Shown: positions 1 to 5,985 of the stretch, piece by piece
How positions within the stretch are numbered: position 1 is the first letter of the stretch
How the letters are laid out: every line of letters begins with the position of its first letter
From: an uncultured Ruminococcus sp.
GTDB taxonomy: Bacteria > Bacillota > Clostridia > Oscillospirales > Acutalibacteraceae
NCBI GenBank assembly: GCA_902772755.1
Contig: CACYCD010000251.1
Span: 1 to 7,483, forward strand
Direction of reading: 5' to 3'
DNA length: 7,483 nt
Program-made: the position numbers and the translations under genes
The notes under the pieces: generated by a model
Databases searched by the model: none
Seen by the model: the letters and a program-made list of their open reading frames with translations, nothing else
What the model was told of the DNA's origin: nothing

Positions 1-3000
1 ACACTCAGCACGGCAAATACTGCGGTGTATCCGAGAAGTATTGCTATTGTTCCGCTTATGCTCTCGCCTGTGGAGATCGTCATTCTGAAGCCCTCGACGC
101 CGTAGGAGAACGGCAAGAACGGCTTTAAGGTCATATAGAACGAGGGTGAGAGGTCAAGCGGATACGTACCGCCGGCACAGCCGAGCTGGAGTATCAGCAG
201 TACCATAAGGACAAACTCGCCTATGATGCCTAAGAATATGAAGAAGAAGTATGCAATGCTTGTGAATGCAAGTGATACCACAACGGCAAGCAGATAAGTT
301 CTGAATACATAAGCAGGCTGTAAGCCGTTTATCACCATCAGCAGGGTGACGAGAATAGCACCCGAACCAAGAGCAACCAAAATTATCTCTGCCAAGCGTC
401 TTAACAGGAGTTTTCTGTTCTTCCTGAGTGTACGTGGGTCGTGGGCAGAATCGGTGATAAGTCCGAAGGCTAAAGCACTTACCCACAAGCCGACACACAT
501 CATATATGCCGCCATTGCCGAGCCGTTGTTGTCAACTGTGGATATCTGTGTTTCTTTTGTTTCAACGGGAGAAGCGAACATCTCCTTTGAAGCCTTGCTG
601 AGCTTAGTATCGGCAGCCTTGTCTGCACCGTCTTTTAAGCCGTCATGAAGGGTAACAACGCCTGTATCAAGTGCAGTCAAGCCCTCACCCAGCGTTTCAG
701 AACCGCTGTACAGCTTATCGGCACCCTCCTTGAACTGTACCGCACCGTCAGCAAGCTTTTTGCTTCCACTGACGAGCTTTCCGGAATTATCATTGAGCTT
801 TTCTGTTCCGTCTGCAAGCGTCTGCGAGCCTGCAGCCAGCTTGCTTATACCGTCTGTGAGAGCCGGTACGCTGTTATTCAGCGTCTTTGTTCCTGTTGCC
901 AGCTTCTTTGCTCCGCCCTCCAGAGCTGAATTATTGTTGGAGAGCTTCTTTGTTCCGTCAGCAAGAGTTTTTACTCCGCCCGTGTAGGTCTTTACTCCGC
1001 TGTTCAGCTTTTTAGCTCCGTCTGTCAGCTGTTTTGACCCGTCTGTCAGAGCCGAATTATTATCAGTGAGCTTCTTTGTTCCTGTTGAGAGCGTCTTTAC
1101 TCCGCTTGTGTAGGTCTTTACTCCGCTTTGGAGAGTTCCTGCACCGTCTTTAAGACTTTTTGCTCCGTCAGAAAGTGCCTTGCTGTTGTCGTCAAGAGTC
1201 TGCAAGCCCTTTGCAAGAGAAGCGATGCCGCCTGTATATGAGCTTACACCTGTTTTCAGGCTGTCTGCTCCGCTTGCAAGTGTCTTTGCTCCGCTTTCCA
1301 AGGTCGCACTGCCGGGGATCACCTGTCCGTCAAGCGTAGTTTTTACTGTCTTTAAACCGCCGTAGAGGTTTGTTATCTGCGTTCCTGCGGTGGGAAGCAG
1401 GATATTTGAATTATCGTTGATTGTCTTTACGCTGTCCTTCACCTTACCGACTGAGGCTGCAACTGCCTGTGCTGATGCACCTGCCTTCTCCAGCTTTGTG
1501 CCTGCACTTGTGAGGTCGGTCTTTACTCCGTTCAAGCCGGTTGACAGCTTGTTTGCCGCAGAGGATATTCCGGCGAGGAGCTGTGCCTTAGTATTATTGT
1601 CCAGCGAAGCAAACAGCTGTGATTTTTGGAGCTTCTCCAGCTCTGCTTGCAAGGCTTCGGCACCCTCGCCTGCCGAAGCAAGATTTTTTCCTGCCGAGGT
1701 GATATCCGCTCCCACTCCCTTGAGATCATCTCCGAGTGTGGAATTATCGGCACTCTGCAAGCCCTCATTCAGCTGTGCTATACCTCCGTTGAGAGCCGTC
1801 AGACCCTTTGAGAGCTGACCCAGCTGTTTTTCGTTGTCGTCTGTGACAGAGGTTCCCAAGGTCGCTGACATCTGCGACAGTCCGCTTTTAAGATCGGACG
1901 CACCGCCCGACAGCTTTGTACTGCCGTCAGCCACAGCCTTCGCACCGTCATTCAGTGCAGAGGAATTATCTGTTATGGTCTTAACTCCCTGATTAGCCGA
2001 GGACACACCGCCTGTATATGACTCTATTCCGTTTTGCAGAGTTTCGGCACCCGATGCAAGAGCTTTAACTCCGCTGTTCAAGGTTTTTGAATTATCGTTC
2101 AAGGTCTTTGCACCGCTGTTGACCTTGCTCACTCCATCTGTGTAGGTTTTTATACCGGAATACAGGGTCTTGCTCCCCGAACTAAGGGCAGATGTACCGC
2201 TTGTCAAAGCAGAAGAATTTTTCTTCAAAAGCCCTGCCCCCGTATTCAGCTTGTTGACTCCGCCAAGATAGGCAACAAGCCCTGATTCCAAGGAACCCGC
2301 ACCGTTTGACAGTGCCGTAACACCGCCTGCAAGTGCAGAAGTCTTGCTGTTTAATGTGGATATACCGCTGTTGAGCCTTGCGGCACCGCTGTTTACGGCA
2401 TCTACGCCGTTTGTGTAGGTCACTATTCCGCTGTTAAGAGCGGAAGCTCCGTTTTTGAAGGTTACCGAGCTGTCGGAGAGTGTATGCAGTCCGTTTGTCA
2501 GCAGATCGTTTCCTGCCGTCAGCTTGGTTACTCCGTCATCAATTCTATCAGTGCCGTCAACCGCTTCATACAAGCCGTCAGCCGTAGCTCCTATTGAATC
2601 AAAAACCGTTTTTGTGTAGGTTTCTGTCACACTTGCTTTTATTTCAGCGGAGATTTTTTCAATTGCACTGTTGCTCATTTTGGAAGCTATATAGTTTTTT
2701 CCGGGATTCGTGGTGTAGTCAAGCTCCAGCTTTTTGGGATGCTTTGACATAAGCGTTGTGGCATTTTTTGAAAAATCCTCAGGAATTTTTATCACCATAT
2801 AGTATGTGCCGTTCTTTATTCCTGCATCTGCTGTTTCTTCATTGACAAAGTTGAATTTCAATGACTTATTGTTCATCAGCTTATCGACAAAATTGTCACC
2901 AATCGAGAGCTTTTTGCCGTTATACTGCACAGGCTTGTCGTGATTTACCACTGCAACGGGCAAGTCGCTTACGTTTCCGTAGGGATCCCACATTGAACCG

Positions 3001-3098
3001 AGGAATACACAGCAGTATATCGACGGTATCAACATAACCGCACACATGGCAATTACGGGCAGAACCTTGAGTATAAAAGTATGCTTTTTCTCACTCAT
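1..3098 (-). CDS. YhgE/Pip family membrane protein, very long heptad-repeat form (C-terminus beyond window)
   Basis: The frame is open from an ATG at 3098 to the left edge, giving 1,032 codons with no stop, so the gene is partial at its 3' end. A good site, GAGGTGAG (3113-3106), lies 7 bases upstream. Residues 8-31 form a membrane segment, followed by the family's N-terminal motif WDPYGNVSDLPVAVVNHD. Residues about 179-823 are mostly xxxLxxG heptads in two blocks around a non-repetitive segment (about 413-592). From about residue 858 come several membrane segments, then GGTYPLDLSP and LKPFLPFSYGVEGFR, typical of the C-terminal ABC-2-like Pip domain; perhaps a few dozen residues are missing. 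The topology predicts a long outward-facing rod anchored at both ends. Family members include the Enterococcus phage infection protein and B. subtilis YhgE; many are about 700-900 residues (from memory), so this one is long. The family's biochemical role is unsettled. The divergent TetR gene suggests inducible expression. Family assignment is firm; function is not. Confidence 0.93.
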   Translation of the reverse strand, partial: MSEKKHTFILKVLPVIAMCAVMLIPSIYCCVFLGSMWDPYGNVSDLPVAVVNHDKPVQYNGKKLSIGDNFVDKLMNNKSLKFNFVNEETADAGIKNGTYYMVIKIPEDFSKNATTLMSKHPKKLELDYTTNPGKNYIASKMSNSAIEKISAEIKASVTETYTKTVFDSIGATADGLYEAVDGTDRIDDGVTKLTAGNDLLTNGLHTLSDSSVTFKNGASALNSGIVTYTNGVDAVNSGAARLNSGISTLNSKTSALAGGVTALSNGAGSLESGLVAYLGGVNKLNTGAGLLKKNSSALTSGTSALSSGSKTLYSGIKTYTDGVSKVNSGAKTLNDNSKTLNSGVKALASGAETLQNGIESYTGGVSSANQGVKTITDNSSALNDGAKAVADGSTKLSGGASDLKSGLSQMSATLGTSVTDDNEKQLGQLSKGLTALNGGIAQLNEGLQSADNSTLGDDLKGVGADITSAGKNLASAGEGAEALQAELEKLQKSQLFASLDNNTKAQLLAGISSAANKLSTGLNGVKTDLTSAGTKLEKAGASAQAVAASVGKVKDSVKTINDNSNILLPTAGTQITNLYGGLKTVKTTLDGQVIPGSATLESGAKTLASGADSLKTGVSSYTGGIASLAKGLQTLDDNSKALSDGAKSLKDGAGTLQSGVKTYTSGVKTLSTGTKKLTDNNSALTDGSKQLTDGAKKLNSGVKTYTGGVKTLADGTKKLSNNNSALEGGAKKLATGTKTLNNSVPALTDGISKLAAGSQTLADGTEKLNDNSGKLVSGSKKLADGAVQFKEGADKLYSGSETLGEGLTALDTGVVTLHDGLKDGADKAADTKLSKASKEMFASPVETKETQISTVDNNGSAMAAYMMCVGLWVSALAFGLITDSAHDPRTLRKNRKLLLRRLAEIILVALGSGAILVTLLMVINGLQPAYVFRTYLLAVVVSLAFTSIAYFFFIFLGIIGEFVLMVLLILQLGCAGGTYPLDLSPSFYMTLKPFLPFSYGVEGFRMTISTGESISGTIAILLGYTAVFAVLS
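630..1322 (-). repeat. C-terminal heptad block of the YhgE protein with 126-bp super-repeat
   Basis: This stretch encodes residues about 593-823 with the same six-heptad super-unit as the N-terminal block. The YTG-heptad Tyr codons are at 1236, 1110 and 984, again exactly 126 bp apart. At DNA level the 20 bases at 982-1001 are identical to those at 1108-1127, which suggests recent duplication or gene conversion. The last copies decay: YTG is replaced by PALTD, and the spacing to the next NSGKL heptad grows to seven heptads. Confidence 0.85.
1869..2562 (-). repeat. N-terminal heptad block of the YhgE protein with 126-bp super-repeat
   Basis: This stretch encodes residues about 179-410 as consecutive seven-residue units of the form GxxxLxS/D. 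Six heptads make a 42-residue unit: an NSSAL-type heptad, two Gly-Ala-type heptads, a GxxxYTG heptad, a GVxxLNS heptad and a GAKTLND heptad. The Tyr codons of the YTG heptad lie at 2268, 2142 and 2016, exactly 126 bp apart. An earlier one at 2415 is offset by 147 bp, which is one extra heptad. The xxxLxxG repeat is a known feature of Pip/YhgE proteins (TIGR03057, cited from memory). Confidence 0.85.
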
Positions 3099-3134
3099 AG
3101 ATATTCTCACCTCAAAAAAATAATGAACAGAGTG

Positions 3135-3163
3135 TTGATTTATTAACTGATATCTATTATACT
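3135..3163 (+). promoter_or_regulatory. Predicted sigma-A promoter of the TetR regulator gene
   Basis: TTGATT (3135-3140) and TATACT (3158-3163) are separated by 17 bp on the plus strand. A start near 3170 would give a leader of about 80 bases that carries the inverted repeats at 3197-3235. One AGTGTT hexamer (3131-3136) overlaps the -35 box. Confidence 0.5.
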
Positions 3164-3183
3164 ATTGTTATTGAAAAAGGCAA
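3156..3183 (-). promoter_or_regulatory. Predicted sigma-A promoter of the YhgE gene
   Basis: On the minus strand a perfect TATAAT (3161-3156) lies 16 bp from TTGCCT (3183-3178), a 4/6 match to the -35 consensus. Transcription would begin near 3150, leaving a leader of about 50 bases before the ATG at 3098. The -10 box overlaps that of the opposing promoter, so the two promoters probably compete. Confidence 0.6.
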
Positions 3184-3196
3184 TAAACAATTTCCG

Positions 3197-3235
3197 ACAA
3201 AGTGTTCAGTAATCAACACTTTGTTCAAAAGTGTT
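3197..3235. promoter_or_regulatory. Three-armed inverted-repeat operator, probable TetR-regulator binding site
   Basis: ACAAAGTGTT (3197-3206) is a perfect inverted repeat of AACACTTTGT (3215-3224), with an 8-base spacer. The right arm forms a second perfect palindrome with AAAGTGTT (3228-3235), using AACACTTT (3215-3222) and a 5-base spacer. A further AGTGTT lies at 3131-3136. Palindromes of this size between a TetR gene and its divergent neighbour are the usual place for autoregulatory operators. Assignment to this regulator is inferred from position. Confidence 0.65.
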
Positions 3236-3238
3236 CAG

Positions 3239-3244
3239 AAAGGA
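3239..3244 (+). promoter_or_regulatory. Ribosome binding site that fixes the TetR-regulator start
   Basis: AAAGGA lies 7 bases before the ATG at 3252. The upstream in-frame GTG at 3231 has no comparable site and falls inside the operator arm at 3228-3235. The ATG is therefore the preferred start. Confidence 0.7.
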
Positions 3245-3251
3245 TACAAAT

Positions 3252-3809
3252 ATGGAAAAAGTAAACAGAAGAACACGCAAGACAAGAGCCCTGCTGAAGG
3301 CTACGCTGATTCAGCTTATGCAGAAAAAGAGCGTTAAGCATATCACCGTAAAAGAGCTGTGCGACATTGCGGATATAAACAGAGGTACGTTTTACCTTCA
3401 TTACAGAGATGTATTCGATATGCTGGAACAGCTTGAAAACGAGTTTTTCCACGGGCTTACGGGCATCATTGACGAATACCGGCTTGAAAGCCCGGGAGAT
3501 TTGCAAAAACCGCTGCTAGAAGATCTGTTCACCTACACGCTTGAAAACCTGAGCTTTTGCAGGGTGATACTCTCACAGTACGGCGATATCAGCTTTTTTC
3601 AAAAGCTCCTGGCATATCTTCACACCACTCTGAAACCGATATACGGCTACAAAAGTGAGAAAGCCGAGCACTACTACTCATATATAATGTATGGCTGTCT
3701 GGGGCTGGTTGTGAATTGGATAAACACCGGTGCAAAAGAAAGTCCGTCAACAATGGCAGTGCTGGCGGAGGATATAATTATGAACGGAATTTCAAAATAT
3801 CTGGGCTGA
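3252..3809 (+). CDS. TetR/AcrR-family transcriptional regulator
   Basis: This 185-residue protein is a probable ligand-responsive DNA-binding repressor of normal TetR length. The N-terminal helices (residues about 8-51) contain the helix-turn-helix TVKELCDIADINRGTFYLHY (32-51), with the GTFYxHY ending characteristic of the family. The C-terminal half is the ligand-binding and dimerisation domain. Its YSYIMYGCLGLVVNWI stretch and the following SPSTMAVLAEDII resemble the TetR_C_7/8-type domain common in Firmicutes regulators. It is divergent from the YhgE gene and followed by tspO 49 bp downstream, so it probably controls both and itself through the repeats at 3197-3235. The inducer cannot be told from sequence. 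A GTG at 3231 would add seven residues but lacks a good ribosome binding site. Family assignment is secure; targets are inferred. Confidence 0.93.
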   Translation: MEKVNRRTRKTRALLKATLIQLMQKKSVKHITVKELCDIADINRGTFYLHYRDVFDMLEQLENEFFHGLTGIIDEYRLESPGDLQKPLLEDLFTYTLENLSFCRVILSQYGDISFFQKLLAYLHTTLKPIYGYKSEKAEHYYSYIMYGCLGLVVNWINTGAKESPSTMAVLAEDIIMNGISKYLG

Positions 3810-3821
3810 ATGAATTATCAC

Positions 3822-3857
3822 AGGATATCGGACATAATAATATTGTGGAGGTATCCT
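3822..3857 (+). promoter_or_regulatory. Possible hairpin overlapping the tspO ribosome binding site
   Basis: AGGATATC (3822-3829) can pair with GGTATCCT (3850-3857) over 8 bp with one G-U pair and a 20-base loop. The right arm takes the last two bases of the GGAGG site (3847-3851). Folding could dampen tspO translation when it is read from the regulator transcript. The loop is AT-rich and the stem modest, so the effect is uncertain. Confidence 0.3.
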
Positions 3858-3858
3858 T

Positions 3859-4323
3859 ATGGTAAAGCTAAAAAATATTATTGTCAGTCTGCTTATCAGC
3901 GTGGGCATAGGGCAGTTGTCGGGATTTATCACACGTGATTATTCAAAATCATTCAGCGAAAAATTCAGCCAATCGGCTCTCACTCCCCCTGATTGGCTGT
4001 TTCCGATAGTGTGGACTATCCTCTTTGCACTAATGGGCGTGGGTGCTGCGATCGTCTTTAAGTCGCAGGACAACAGCAGAGGATATGCACTGACCGTCTA
4101 CGGAGTTCAGCTGATCTTCAATTTCTTCTGGTCGATATTATTCTTTATCGGAAATATTTTTCAGGCGTCCTTTGTATGGATAGCCATACTGATCCTGCTT
4201 GTATTTTCAATGATAATAATGTTCTATAGAATAAGCAAGCCTGCCGGCTATATGCAGATACCCTATCTGCTGTGGTTGATCTTCGCCTGTTACTTGAATT
4301 ATGTTGTCTGTGTACTGAACTGA
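3859..4323 (+). CDS. tspO: TspO/MBR family protein (tryptophan-rich sensory protein homologue)
   Basis: This 154-residue integral membrane protein has five predicted membrane helices and the usual family length. It shows the family motifs in order: TPPDWLFPIVWTILFALMG (42-60), QLIFNFFWSILFF (84-96), a helix around 104-122, and IPYLLWLIFACYLN (134-147). TspO proteins bind porphyrins, haem intermediates and cholesterol-like ligands in the membrane, and are linked to stress signalling and tetrapyrrole handling; the bacterial role is still debated. The start is fixed by GGAGG (3847-3851), 7 bases before the ATG. The gene lies 49 bp behind the TetR gene with no clear promoter or terminator between them, so a shared transcript is likely. 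It ends just before a strong terminator and is convergent with the ABC permease gene. Confidence 0.93.
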   Translation: MVKLKNIIVSLLISVGIGQLSGFITRDYSKSFSEKFSQSALTPPDWLFPIVWTILFALMGVGAAIVFKSQDNSRGYALTVYGVQLIFNFFWSILFFIGNIFQASFVWIAILILLVFSMIIMFYRISKPAGYMQIPYLLWLIFACYLNYVVCVLN

Positions 4324-4365
4324 AAAAACAGGTGATGAATCCGAAACTCATCACCTGTTAATTTT
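4324..4365. terminator. Bidirectional Rho-independent terminator between tspO and the ABC operon
   Basis: AACAGGTGATGA (4327-4338) pairs perfectly with TCATCACCTGTT (4348-4359), a 12-bp stem with a 9-base loop. On the plus strand AATTTTA follows. On the minus strand the run of A at 4323-4328 supplies the U-tract. It sits between two convergent genes whose stops are only 40 bp apart and can serve both. It overlaps the stop codon of the permease gene (4366-4364) by two bases. Confidence 0.85.
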
Positions 4366-5164
4366 ATGAGCCTGCACTTTCGTAGGCTCTTATTCCTTTG
4401 TTCCACACGATTATACCGAGGGTCATCATCACTATTGATATCAGCACACACACTCCGATGTTGAACAGTGGGTTTTCACCTTTCAATATATACTCGGCAG
4501 GATAATACGCCGTAAAAGCAAATGGGATTATGTATGTGATTATATTTCTCACAAAGCTGTTGTATATCTTTACGGGATATTTGGAAAATTCGTTTACCAT
4601 ATAAAACATATATGTGATATTTCCGCTCTTCTTAGTCCAGAACGCTATAGCGGCGGTTATGGTTTTGATGCCCGTATAGATCAGCGTGGCAAACGGTATC
4701 ACCAACACTGCCAAAAGTATCTTCTGCACGCTCCACTCAACTGTCAGCGAGGGCAGGGTAATGCAGACCATCGCTATACCTACGAGCAGCTCACCCAGTG
4801 CATCTATCTGCAATTTTTCAACCATTACATGAAACAGTGTATTCACCGGACGGGTTAGATACTTGTCAAAATCTCCCTTTTGAACCAGAAAATGTCCAAC
4901 CGCCCAAAGATTGTCAAAAAACAGGTGGTCTATTCCCTTTGGTATCAGTGAAAATCCATAGATAAACAAGATCTCCTTGATACTCCAGCCTGCAAGGTTG
5001 GGTATCTGACGAAAGATCAGCCACAAAAACAGCATATTATTTGCCTGTGCAAATAAAAAGCCGATTATGCCGACTATGAAATCACCCTTGTATTCCATCA
5101 TCCGCTTTAGCTCTTGGACAATAAATATCCTGTGCATACGTGATATTCGTTTTAAAGTTTTCAT
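4364..5164 (-). CDS. ABC-2 type transporter permease 2 (COG3694/DUF990-like)
   Basis: This 266-residue protein has about six predicted membrane helices and is the last gene of the exporter operon. The cytoplasmic motif KGDFDKYLTRPVNTLFHVM (about 97-115) and the later run FWTKKSGNITYMFYMVNEFSKYPVKIY, IIPFAFTAYYPAEYIL and a C-terminal IRAYESAGS are characteristic of this permease group. With the permease encoded upstream it should form a heteromeric membrane channel driven by the ATPase at 5986-6987. Its ATG is one base after the TAG of the preceding gene, and the ribosome binding site GGGGGG (5175-5170) is inside that gene, which indicates translational coupling. Substrate unknown; annotation pipelines often label such proteins as daunorubicin or multidrug permeases without evidence. 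Confidence 0.92.
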   Translation of the reverse strand: MKTLKRISRMHRIFIVQELKRMMEYKGDFIVGIIGFLFAQANNMLFLWLIFRQIPNLAGWSIKEILFIYGFSLIPKGIDHLFFDNLWAVGHFLVQKGDFDKYLTRPVNTLFHVMVEKLQIDALGELLVGIAMVCITLPSLTVEWSVQKILLAVLVIPFATLIYTGIKTITAAIAFWTKKSGNITYMFYMVNEFSKYPVKIYNSFVRNIITYIIPFAFTAYYPAEYILKGENPLFNIGVCVLISIVMMTLGIIVWNKGIRAYESAGS

Positions 5165-5165
5165 A

Positions 5166-5984
5166 CTATCCCCCCTGCACCGTGAGATGCTTTGTGGATA
5201 TTTTCCAGATAAGCTTGGAAAGTCCCCACAGCACCAGCACCCAGAACAGCTGAAGTCCCAAATAATACAGCAATGTCGAACCCTTGTATATGCCGAGGTA
5301 TATCATCACGGGAGTGTAGTTGAGTGAGGCAAACGGAAGCAGTAGGCAAATCTTTTCAAGACCCGAGGGCAGAAACGACAGCGGTATCACCGTTCCCGAC
5401 AAAAAACCTACTATGCAGTTTTTCATCATATTTGCTCCCCAGAGATATTTTATCACAAATGCAATAAAACCAAAGCTGATGTTAAAAAAGAAATTTATCA
5501 GATAAGCAAATACACAGCTGACTACATAAATGAGGAAGTTTGTAATCTCAAACTGCACCTCTCCGGTAAAATTGTACCTCACTGCCTCAACACCGATCAC
5601 CATAGGTATTATCAGCAAACAAATGGTCATTATCTTGTTGCCCAGCTCCTGAAATAAAAAGGTAGCATTGTAGCTTATGGGCTTAATCATTCTCATTGCT
5701 ATAGTGCCGTCACGTATTTCCTCGCCTATGTCGTAGGTTCCTCCGCTGGAGGTCATAGTACTTGTCAGGAACATAAGGAAGATGTACACTATCATCTGTG
5801 ACATCGTAAAGCCGTTCAGAGAATTATTATTCCCTGAAAGAAATACTGCCTTCCATATAAAGTATGACACAAAGCATGCCATCACATTACCTGCCATATA
5901 GAAGATCCAGTTCACCCTATAGGTAGATACCTCCTGCATACCTGCACTCAAGAAAGCCCTGTAAATTCGCAGTTTTTTAGTCAT
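5166..5984 (-). CDS. ABC-2 type transporter permease 1 (COG4587-like)
   Basis: This 272-residue protein has about six predicted hydrophobic segments and is the middle gene of the operon. After a short amphipathic N-terminus (RIYRAFLSAGMQEVSTYRVNW) it has a membrane helix, then the motif GEEIRDGTIAMRMIKPISY, equivalent to the KGDFDKYLTRPVN loop of its partner. Further helices and a hydrophobic C-terminal region ending KHLTVQGG follow. The two permeases are similar in layout but not near-identical, as expected for a heterodimer. It begins one base after the TAG stop of the ATPase gene, with GGGGGT inside that gene acting as ribosome binding site. Whether it exports or imports is not shown by sequence; relatives without a binding protein gene are taken to be exporters, and none is present here. 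Confidence 0.92.
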   Translation of the reverse strand: MTKKLRIYRAFLSAGMQEVSTYRVNWIFYMAGNVMACFVSYFIWKAVFLSGNNNSLNGFTMSQMIVYIFLMFLTSTMTSSGGTYDIGEEIRDGTIAMRMIKPISYNATFLFQELGNKIMTICLLIIPMVIGVEAVRYNFTGEVQFEITNFLIYVVSCVFAYLINFFFNISFGFIAFVIKYLWGANMMKNCIVGFLSGTVIPLSFLPSGLEKICLLLPFASLNYTPVMIYLGIYKGSTLLYYLGLQLFWVLVLWGLSKLIWKISTKHLTVQGG

Positions 5985-5985
5985 A

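Noticed and set aside
154..1818. Several open frames of 60-142 codons on both strands inside 154-1818.
   Set aside because: They are shadows of the YhgE gene, which is open on the minus strand through the whole region. The plus-strand frames arise from the antisense of its Gly/Leu/Ser-rich repeats and have no ribosome binding sites.
630..2562. Regularly spaced repeats considered as a possible CRISPR-like array.
   Set aside because: The period is a multiple of three, the whole region is an open frame, and there are no conserved repeats alternating with unique spacers. It is a protein repeat.
3231..3251. GTG start for the TetR gene, adding seven residues.
   Set aside because: It lies within an operator arm and lacks a ribosome binding site, whereas the ATG at 3252 has AAAGGA at good spacing.
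3225..3506. A 93-codon minus-strand frame opposite the start of the TetR gene.
   Set aside because: It is antisense to a clear helix-turn-helix coding region and crosses the operator.
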